Of a DNA stretch of 13,625 bases, positions 8,631 to 13,625 are shown in pieces (the first letter of the stretch is position 1; each line of letters begins with the position of its first letter). The notes beneath the pieces were generated by a model, which searched no databases, had not been told where the DNA came from, and was given only the letters and a program-made list of their open reading frames with translations. The DNA is taken from positions 1-13,625 of the forward strand of contig JAIRTY010000395.1 in NCBI GenBank assembly GCA_031254715.1, read 5' to 3'. The stretch is from Nocardiopsaceae bacterium (GTDB lineage: Bacteria; Actinomycetota; Actinomycetes; Streptosporangiales; Streptosporangiaceae). Made by a program: the position numbers and the translations under genes.

Positions 8631-8668
8631 TAAAGCGTCGGGCAAGCCCCGGACCACGGAGGTTAGAG

Positions 8669-8878
8669 ATGGCCACGAAGGACACCGGCGGGCAGCGGCA
8701 GACCCCTAAGCGCAGCGAGGAAGTCGAGGAGACAGAGCCGGAGAGCAGCGCCGAGGTCAAGGAGCGGCAGGAGAAGCTGTCCGACGACGTCGATGCCATC
8801 CTCGACGAGATCGACGAGGTGCTGGAGGAGAACGCGGAGGAGTTCGTACGCTCGTACGTGCAAAAGGGCGGCGAGTAA
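8669..8878 (+). CDS. pup: Prokaryotic ubiquitin-like protein Pup, ending GGE
   Basis: Pup is a 69-residue, mostly disordered, acidic protein that PafA attaches through its C-terminal glutamate to substrate lysines, marking them for the proteasome. The N-terminus (MATKDTGGQRQ) is polar and disordered; this part normally threads into the Mpa pore. The central region (about 27-58, rich in Glu and Asp, with DDVDAILDEIDEVLEENAEEF) is the Mpa-binding helix, and the protein ends VQKGGE. Many Pups end GGQ and need Dop to deamidate them, but this one is encoded with Glu (GAG before TAA 8876-8878). ATG 8669 was chosen over an upstream ATG because GGAGG (8658-8662) lies 6 nt before it and the sequence matches the family start. 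prcB follows after 107 bp. Confidence 0.96.
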   Translation: MATKDTGGQRQTPKRSEEVEETEPESSAEVKERQEKLSDDVDAILDEIDEVLEENAEEFVRSYVQKGGE

Positions 8879-8940
8879 GCGCCGGTTCCGCGCTCGGCAT
8901 AGCGCCCTGACGCCCCCGCGCGGCCAGGCCGCCGGGGCAG

Positions 8941-8946
8941 TAGGGT
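8941..8946 (+). promoter_or_regulatory. Possible -10 element of prcB promoter
   Basis: TAGGGT, the same hexamer as at the mpa promoter, lies in the 107-bp pup-prcB gap, 39 nt before GTG 8986. The predicted leader holds the ribosome site GGAAGGA (8974-8980). No clear -35 element is seen. Confidence 0.35.
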
Positions 8947-8985
8947 CAGTGCAGGAACCGACGCTCAGCAACCGGAAGGAACTCC

Positions 8986-9879
8986 GTGGGCTCTGACTAC
9001 TTCGGCGGGCAGTTCACCGCGGCCTGCCTGCGGGCGGGGACCTCGTCGTTCGCGGACTTCCTGGCCGACTCGGCACCGGGCCTGCTGCCCGGCCCGGCCG
9101 GCGTAGCGGGTGCCGGGGCAGCGGGTCCCGCCGCCGGGTCCGGTGAGCGCTCGCTGGGCGACCAGGTCCCGCACGGCACCACGATCGTTGCCGCTGACTT
9201 CGCCGACGGTGTCATCATGGCCGGTGACCGCAGGTCGGTCATGGGCAACATGATCGCGCAGCGGGACATCGAGAAGGTGTTCCGCAGCGACGACTACTCA
9301 TGCGTGGGCTTCGCCGGCGTGGCCGGGGTAGGGCTGGAACTCGTCCGGCTGTTCCAGCTCGAGCTTGAGCACTACGAGAAGCTGGAAGGCCGGGCGCTGT
9401 CGCTGGAAGGCAAGGCCAACCGGCTGGGCAACTTCGTCCGCGGCAACCTCGGCGGCGCCATGCAGGGGCTGATCGCGGTGCCGCTGTTCGCTGGCTACGA
9501 CCCCGAGGCCAGCCAGGGCCGGATCTTCAGCTACGACGTCGCCGGAGGCCGGTACGAGGAGCGCAAGTTCCACGCCATCGGCTCCGGCTCGGTGTTCGCC
9601 CGGGGCGCGCTCAAGAAGCTCTACAGCGACGGCATGAGCGCCGGCGACGCGATCACGGCATGCATGCAGGCCCTGTACGACGCGGCCGACGAGGACTCCG
9701 CCACCGGCGGGCCCGACCTGACCCGGCGGATCTACCCGATGGTGGCCACGGTCACCGCGGACGGCTTCGAGCTGCTCCCGGAGGAGGAGGCCGGCCGGTA
9801 CACGCAGGCCGTGGTCGACGAGCGGATGAGCTCGCCGGGCGGCCCGACCGCCCCACTGCGCGGGCCGCAGGACAGCTAG
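8986..9879 (+). CDS. prcB: 20S proteasome beta subunit PrcB
   Basis: This is the catalytic beta subunit, made as a 297-residue precursor that cleaves itself between Gly64 and Thr65 (VPHG/TTIVAADF). The mature N-terminal threonine is the nucleophile. Counting from it, Asp17 (AGDRR) and Lys33 (IEKV) are in place, completing the Thr-Asp-Lys active site. Seven such subunits form each of the two inner rings of the core. The 64-residue propeptide is rich in Gly, Ala and Pro in its second half and is slightly longer than that of M. tuberculosis. GTG 8986 has GGAAGGA 5 nt upstream and gives the usual GSDYFGG-type N-terminus. prcA follows after 54 bp. Confidence 0.97.
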   Translation: MGSDYFGGQFTAACLRAGTSSFADFLADSAPGLLPGPAGVAGAGAAGPAAGSGERSLGDQVPHGTTIVAADFADGVIMAGDRRSVMGNMIAQRDIEKVFRSDDYSCVGFAGVAGVGLELVRLFQLELEHYEKLEGRALSLEGKANRLGNFVRGNLGGAMQGLIAVPLFAGYDPEASQGRIFSYDVAGGRYEERKFHAIGSGSVFARGALKKLYSDGMSAGDAITACMQALYDAADEDSATGGPDLTRRIYPMVATVTADGFELLPEEEAGRYTQAVVDERMSSPGGPTAPLRGPQDS

Positions 9880-9933
9880 CACCAAGTCAGCCAGCCGGGG
9901 CAGCCGGCCCTAGGAAGTAGGGGTACGCCAGCG

Positions 9934-10710
9934 GTGTCCATGCCTTTCTACGTCTCGCCCGAACAGCAGATGAAGGACAAGGCGGATTACGCGCGGAAGG
10001 GCATCGCGCGCGGCCGCAGCGGGGTCGTGATCCAGTACGACCAGGGCATCCTGTTCGTGGCCCCGAACCCCTCCCGGGCCCTGCACAAGATCAGCGAGAT
10101 CTACGACCGGATCGCGTTCGCCGCGGTCGGCAGGTACAACGAGTTCGAGAACCTCCGGGTGGCCGGGGTCCGCTACGCGGACGTGCGCGGCTACCAGTAC
10201 GACCGGGGCGACGTCACCGCCCGGGGACTGGCCAACTGGTACGCGCAGATCCTCGGCACCGTCTTCACCGAGAGCAACAAGCCGCTGGAGGTGGAGTTCG
10301 TGGTCGCGGAGGTGGGGGAGTCCCCGGAGGCGGACCAGATCTACCGGATCTTCTTCGACGGCTCGGTCCAGGACGAGCACGGGTTCGTCGCCATGGGCGG
10401 CCAGGCCGAGCAGGTCACGAGCGCGCTCAAGGAGCGGTACGCGGACGGGCTGACCCTGGCCGGCGCGCTCGGGGCCGTCACCGCCTCGCTGTCGGGGAGC
10501 TCGGACGAGGACATCGGGGCCGGCCAGCTCGAGGTGGGCATCCTGGCCCGGGGCCGGGCGCACCGCTCGTTCCGGCGGCTGACCGGCACCCCCCAGCTGG
10601 AGCGGCTGCTCGCGGAGGTCAGGCCGGCCGATGCGGGCCCGGCCGGGAACGGCTCTGGGGGAAAGGGCTCAGGCGGGAAGGGCTCCGGCGGGAACGGTCA
10701 GGGGGGCTAG
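9934..10710 (+). CDS. prcA: 20S proteasome alpha subunit PrcA
   Basis: This is the non-catalytic alpha subunit (258 residues) that forms the outer seven-membered rings, gates substrate entry and docks Mpa. The N-terminus MSMPFYVSPEQQMKDKADY and the following ARKGIARGRS are typical of actinobacterial PrcA. RALHKISEIYDRIAFAA, YADVRGYQYDR and ARGLANWYAQ follow in the usual order. The fold ends near residue 230, after which comes an unusual Gly/Ser/Lys/Asn tail made of five-residue repeats (GSGGK type). GTG 9934 is preferred because the MSMPF form is standard; ATG 9940 is two codons later. Only a weak purine-rich site (GGAAGTAGGGG) precedes it, so coupling to prcB is likely. The stop shares the bases CTAG with the stop of the convergent regulator gene, leaving no space for a separate terminator. 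Confidence 0.96.
   Translation: MSMPFYVSPEQQMKDKADYARKGIARGRSGVVIQYDQGILFVAPNPSRALHKISEIYDRIAFAAVGRYNEFENLRVAGVRYADVRGYQYDRGDVTARGLANWYAQILGTVFTESNKPLEVEFVVAEVGESPEADQIYRIFFDGSVQDEHGFVAMGGQAEQVTSALKERYADGLTLAGALGAVTASLSGSSDEDIGAGQLEVGILARGRAHRSFRRLTGTPQLERLLAEVRPADAGPAGNGSGGKGSGGKGSGGNGQGG
10645..10704 (+). repeat. 15-bp tandem repeats coding the PrcA tail
   Basis: Four imperfect 15-base units (GGG-AAC/AAG-GGC-TCN-GGC type) lie end to end at the 3' end of prcA and encode GNGSG, GKGSG, GKGSG and GNGQG. In-frame gain or loss of units would change tail length without breaking the gene. Confidence 0.8.
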
Positions 10711-11381
10711 GCGCGGCCCGGCTCGGCGTGCACGACGACCCACACGGCGTGAGTGTCCTCGCTGGTGGGGTTCCAGTACTGATGCGGCAGGGCGGAGTCG
10801 AACGCGATCGAGTCTCCCGGGCCCAGCTCGTAGGTCTCGAACCCGACGCTGGCCTGCAGCGTGCCGGTGATGATCAGCCCGTACTCCTGGCCGTCGTGCC
10901 GGAGCGGGCGGCGCGAATCGGTGGAGTGCCCGCTCGGCTCGTAGATCACCTCCAGGAAGTCCACCTGGTCGTCGGGGCCGGGCGTGAGCCGCTCCCAGCG
11001 GACGCCGCTGGCCAGGTCGATGGTCCGGCGCAGCCCCGCCCGCTGCACCACGCCGTGGCCCTGGTAGCGGGCCGGGGCCGGGTCCTCGGGCGGCTGGACC
11101 GGCCTGACCCGGCCGTCACCGTGCGCGGTCACCGCCACCGCGGCCGGGGCCTCGCCCGACCCGGTCCCGAACAGGAAATCGAGGGAGGTCTGCAGCTCGC
11201 TGGCCAGGGCATACAGCATGCCGACCGACGGCGCCGACAGCCCGCGCTCGATCTGCGAGATCAGGCTGGGCGAGCAGGACAGGCGGCGTGCCACCTCGCG
11301 CGCGGACAGGCCGCGCTCTTCCCGGACGCGGCGCAGCCGTGGCCCCAGCTCGGCGCCCGGGTCAAAGCCTGCCGTACCCAT
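10707..11381 (-). CDS. XRE-family regulator with C-terminal cupin
   Basis: This 224-residue transcription factor joins a lambda-repressor-type helix-turn-helix to a small-molecule-binding cupin domain. The DNA-binding part is at about 11-70 (LGPRLRRVREERGLSAREVARR, then SPSLISQIERGLSAPSV). The cupin (about 115-218) shows RHDGQEYGLIITG (161-173), LGPGDSIAFDSALPHQYWN (186-204) and possible metal ligands His162, Glu166 and His200. ATG 11381 is chosen because AAGGGG lies 7 nt upstream on the minus strand; a longer frame would start inside the promoter region. It is divergent from the M24 gene, and the gap holds two TGTACA palindromes. Autoregulation and control of the M24-E1 operon are therefore likely, with the cupin sensing a pathway compound (inferred). 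Confidence 0.9.
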   Translation of the reverse strand: MGTAGFDPGAELGPRLRRVREERGLSAREVARRLSCSPSLISQIERGLSAPSVGMLYALASELQTSLDFLFGTGSGEAPAAVAVTAHGDGRVRPVQPPEDPAPARYQGHGVVQRAGLRRTIDLASGVRWERLTPGPDDQVDFLEVIYEPSGHSTDSRRPLRHDGQEYGLIITGTLQASVGFETYELGPGDSIAFDSALPHQYWNPTSEDTHAVWVVVHAEPGRA

Positions 11382-11392
11382 GACATCACCCC

Positions 11393-11421
11393 TTGACAGC
11401 CACACTGTACATTCGTTTAAT
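11393..11421 (+). promoter_or_regulatory. Near-consensus sigma-70 promoter of M24 operon
   Basis: TTGACA (11393-11398) and TTTAAT (11416-11421) are separated by exactly 17 bp: a perfect -35 and a five-of-six -10. The predicted start near 11428 gives a leader of about 30 nt containing GGAGG (11448-11452). Such a strong promoter is likely to be held down by a repressor. Confidence 0.8.
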
Positions 11422-11432
11422 CGGGCTGTACA
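11404..11432 (-). promoter_or_regulatory. Possible promoter of the XRE-cupin gene
   Basis: On the minus strand TACAGT (11404-11409) lies 17 bp from TGTACA (11427-11432), which matches TTGACA at four of six bases. It would give a leader of about 15 nt carrying AAGGGG. This promoter overlaps the M24 promoter face to face, so one bound regulator could block both. Confidence 0.4.
11405..11432. promoter_or_regulatory. Putative operator: two TGTACA sites 21 bp apart
   Basis: CTGTACA occurs at 11405-11411 and again at 11426-11432. The TGTACA core is its own reverse complement, and the 21-bp spacing is two helical turns, so two regulator dimers could bind the same DNA face. One site lies between the -35 and -10 of the M24 promoter and the other at its predicted start point, which suits repression by the neighbouring XRE-cupin protein (inferred). 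Confidence 0.55.
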
Positions 11433-11458
11433 CCTGCGCCGGCGAACGGAGGACTGCC

Positions 11459-12724
11459 ATGGCCTCGTCCATCCCCCCTGTTCCCCCGCTCCCGCTCACC
11501 CCTGCGCCCGGCCGGATGAGCGTCGATTTCGAGGAGCGGGTGAACTTCGCCCGGCTGCGCGAGTACCGGCTGGCCCGGGCCCAGGCCGCGATCGAGGCGA
11601 GCGACCTCGGCGCGCTGCTGGTGTTCGACAACAACAACATCCGCTACCTGACCGGGGTCGCGATCGGCGAGTGGACCCGCGACAAGCTGTGCCGGTACGC
11701 CCTGTACACCCGCACCGGCGAGGTGTACCTGTGGGACTTCGGCTCGGCCGCCGTGCATCACCGGATGTACTGCCCCTGGCTCAAGCCCGAGCACGTCATC
11801 GCCTCCTACACGACGATGCGCGGGGCCACCGCGCCGGCGGCTGGCCTGCCGGCCAAGGCGGTGGCCGAGATCAGCGGAATCCTCGAGGACTCCGGGGTCG
11901 GGGGGATGCCGGTGGGGGTGGACTTCGCCGAGATCCCCACCCTGTTCGAGCTGCAGCACCAGAGCATCGAGGTCCGGGACGGGCAGCAGGTGATGCTGGA
12001 CGCCCGGCAGATCAAGTCACCGGACGAGATCGCGCTGCTGTCCACCGCAGCCGCCATGGTCGACGGCGTCTACCAGGAGATCACCGACGCGCTCCGGCCC
12101 GGCGTGCGGGAGAACGAGATCGTGGCGCTGGCGAACAAGCGGCTGTACGAGATGGGCTCCGATGACGTGGAGTCGATCAACGCGGTGTCAGGGGAGCGCT
12201 GCAACCCGCACCCGCACAACTTCTCCGACCGCATGATCAGGCCCGGAGAGCAGGCGTTCTTCGACATCATGCACTCCTTCAACGGCTACCGGACCTGCTA
12301 CTACCGCACGTTCGCGGTCGGCAGCGCGACGACCGCCCAGCGCGACGCCTACCGGCGCGCCAGCGAGTGGATGGATGCCGCCCTCACCGCGATCAAGCCG
12401 GGCGTGTCCACCGACCAGATCGCCCGCCTGTGGCCGGCCGCGCCGGAGTTCGGGCTGCCCGACGAGAAGACCGCGTTCGGCCTCCAGTTCGGGCACGGCC
12501 TCGGCCTGGCGCTGCACGAGCGGCCGATCATCAGCCGGCTGTCGTCGCTGGACGCCCCGATGGAGATCCGCCAGGGCATGGTCTTCGCGGTGGAGACCTA
12601 CTGCCCGGCCGCCGACGGCATCTCCGCCGCCCGGCTGGAGGAGGAGGTGGTGGTGACCGGCGACGGCGTGGACATCATCACGAGGTTCCCGTCCCGGGAA
12701 CTGTTCGTGACCAATCCGTACTGA
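11459..12724 (+). CDS. M24-family (creatinase/prolidase/DddP-like) enzyme
   Basis: This 421-residue protein has the two-domain M24 layout: an N-terminal creatinase-type domain (about 30-185, with ALLVFDNNNIRYLTG) and a C-terminal pita-bread domain (about 190-412). M24 members include aminopeptidases, prolidases, creatinase, ectoine hydrolase and the DMSP lyase DddP. Retained family residues are Asp269, His346 (FGHGLGLALHE), His353, Glu379 (GMVFAVETY) and Glu394 (RLEEEVVVT). The second metal-binding Asp, expected in the GYxxD position before the RT pair, is Cys280 (NGYRTCYYRTF). Metal binding is thus probably altered, and peptidase activity is doubtful. General appearance is nearest to DddP-like or creatinase-like members, but the substrate is unknown. 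ATG 11459 has GGAGG 6 nt upstream. It heads an operon with the following E1 alpha gene. Confidence 0.85.
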   Translation: MASSIPPVPPLPLTPAPGRMSVDFEERVNFARLREYRLARAQAAIEASDLGALLVFDNNNIRYLTGVAIGEWTRDKLCRYALYTRTGEVYLWDFGSAAVHHRMYCPWLKPEHVIASYTTMRGATAPAAGLPAKAVAEISGILEDSGVGGMPVGVDFAEIPTLFELQHQSIEVRDGQQVMLDARQIKSPDEIALLSTAAAMVDGVYQEITDALRPGVRENEIVALANKRLYEMGSDDVESINAVSGERCNPHPHNFSDRMIRPGEQAFFDIMHSFNGYRTCYYRTFAVGSATTAQRDAYRRASEWMDAALTAIKPGVSTDQIARLWPAAPEFGLPDEKTAFGLQFGHGLGLALHERPIISRLSSLDAPMEIRQGMVFAVETYCPAADGISAARLEEEVVVTGDGVDIITRFPSRELFVTNPY

Positions 12725-12750
12725 TGGCTCAACCAACCCGGGAAGGCGCG

Positions 12751-13625
12751 ATGGACGAGGCAACCGCGCTCGGACTGTACCGGACCATGACCAGGATCCG
12801 GCAGTTCGAGCGGCGAGCCCATGACCTGTTCCTGCAGAACCTGGTCAAGGGAACCACCCACCTGGGGACCGGCCAGGAAGCGGTCGCCGCCGGGGTGGCG
12901 GCCGCGATGCGGCCCGACGACTACACGTTCGTCACCTACCGCGGGCACAACCACGTGCTCGCCCGCGGCACGGACATGACCCCGGTCATGGCCGAGCTGC
13001 TCGGCCGGGAGAACGGGCTGATGCACGGCAAGGGCGGGTCCATGCACCTGCTGGACGTCAGCAACGGCGTGCTCGGCTCGTACGCGATCATCGGCGCCCA
13101 GCTCGTCATCGCCAACGGGACCGCCTGGTCCGCCCAGTACCGCGGCAGCGGCCAGGTGACCGTGTGCTTCCTCGGCGACGGCGCGACCAACATCGGCGCC
13201 TTCCACGAGGCGCTCAACCTGGCCGTGGTCTGGCACCTGCCGGTCGTGTTCATCTGCGAGAACAACCAGTACATGGAGTACACCCCGATCGAGTCGGTGA
13301 CCGCGGTGAAGCATCCGGCCGCCGACCGGGCGCCCGCCTACGGGCTGTCGCCACTGCTGGTGGACGGCAACGACGTGGAAGCGGTCTACGAGATGGCCGC
13401 CACCACGATCGAGCAGGCGCGGTCGGGCGGCGGCCCCTCGCTGCTGGAGGCGGTGACCTACCGGCACGGCGGGCATTCCCGGGCCGACCCGGGCAAGTAC
13501 CGGCCAGACGACGAGGTCCGCGAGTGGCTGGCCCGTGACCCGCTGCCCGCCTACCGGCAGGTGCTGGCCTCGCGCGGGGTGACCGAGGCCGACCTGGACC
13601 GACTCGACGCGGAGGCGAAGGACGC
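12751..13625 (+). CDS. Thiamine-diphosphate dehydrogenase E1 alpha subunit (partial)
   Basis: This is the alpha subunit of a 2-oxoacid or acetoin dehydrogenase E1 component, running off the right edge after 291 codons; the family is usually about 320-330 residues, so only the end is missing. The thiamine-diphosphate motif starts at GDG (142-144) and ends at ENN (170-172). FVTYRGHNHVLARG (60-73), MHGKGGSMH (91-99) and the loop YRHGGHSRADPGKYR (237-251) are typical. It resembles acetoin dehydrogenase and pyruvate dehydrogenase alpha subunits about equally. GGGAAGG (12740-12746), 4 nt upstream, favours ATG 12751. An alternative ATG at 12724 overlaps the M24 stop by one base (TGATG) and would add nine residues. 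Co-transcription with the M24 gene is very likely. Beta and E2 genes would be expected to the right. Confidence 0.9.
   Translation, partial: MDEATALGLYRTMTRIRQFERRAHDLFLQNLVKGTTHLGTGQEAVAAGVAAAMRPDDYTFVTYRGHNHVLARGTDMTPVMAELLGRENGLMHGKGGSMHLLDVSNGVLGSYAIIGAQLVIANGTAWSAQYRGSGQVTVCFLGDGATNIGAFHEALNLAVVWHLPVVFICENNQYMEYTPIESVTAVKHPAADRAPAYGLSPLLVDGNDVEAVYEMAATTIEQARSGGGPSLLEAVTYRHGGHSRADPGKYRPDDEVREWLARDPLPAYRQVLASRGVTEADLDRLDAEAKD

Noticed and set aside
8600..8668. Upstream in-frame start that would lengthen Pup to 92 residues
   Set aside because: The extra stretch has no resemblance to Pup and covers the promoter and leader, whereas ATG 8669 has GGAGG at the right distance and the standard length.
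11393..11458. Upstream TTG start that would add 22 residues to the M24 protein
   Set aside because: This TTG is the first triplet of the -35 element TTGACA and lies before the predicted transcription start. ATG 11459 has a proper GGAGG site.
12598..13476. 292-codon minus-strand frame opposite the E1 alpha gene
   Set aside because: His/Arg/Gly/Val-rich reversed-codon composition and no motif. The plus strand encodes a clear thiamine-diphosphate E1 alpha subunit.

Overview
The window is high-GC DNA with strongly G/C-ending codons and frequent GTG starts. It carries a complete Pup-proteasome gene set (Mpa/ARC ATPase, Dop, Pup, 20S beta and alpha subunits), which places it in an actinobacterium. 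The order cannot be fixed from the sequence alone; a filamentous, Streptosporangiales-like actinomycete would fit. No tRNA, rRNA, insertion sequence, phage gene or CRISPR array was seen, and no gene-free stretch exceeds about 140 bases.

Left part (1-2406): the 3' end of an unidentified gene overlaps an MFS exporter gene. The exporter converges on a RecB-like PD-(D/E)XK nuclease gene on the minus strand. A very small minus-strand ORF lies antisense to the exporter's 3' tail and has better coding character than that tail.

Central part (2503-10710): a plus-strand series runs site-2 protease with CBS domains, tRNA m1A58 methyltransferase (trmI), mpa/arc, dop, a nitroreductase-like flavoprotein, pup, prcB, prcA. 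The gene products form one pathway. Dop can cleave Pup from substrates (and deamidate Pup where it ends in Gln), Mpa unfolds pupylated proteins, and PrcA/PrcB degrade them. Two points stand out. Pup already ends in Gly-Gly-Glu, so it needs no deamidation. The ligase gene pafA, often placed just after prcA, is not in the window. Several genes have a TAnnnT hexamer 6-7 nt before the start codon, which suggests leaderless mRNAs.

Right part (10707-13625): a minus-strand XRE-cupin regulator converges on prcA, sharing a CTAG at the stops. It is divergent from an M24-family (creatinase/prolidase/DddP-like) enzyme, which is followed by the start of a thiamine-diphosphate E1 alpha subunit. The divergent promoter region holds a near-consensus TTGACA-N17-TTTAAT promoter and two TGTACA palindromes 21 bp apart, a likely operator. 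The M24 protein has Cys where the family normally has its second metal-binding Asp. This regulator-M24-E1 module looks like a small-molecule catabolic operon with an unknown substrate, and it is the least explained part of the window.
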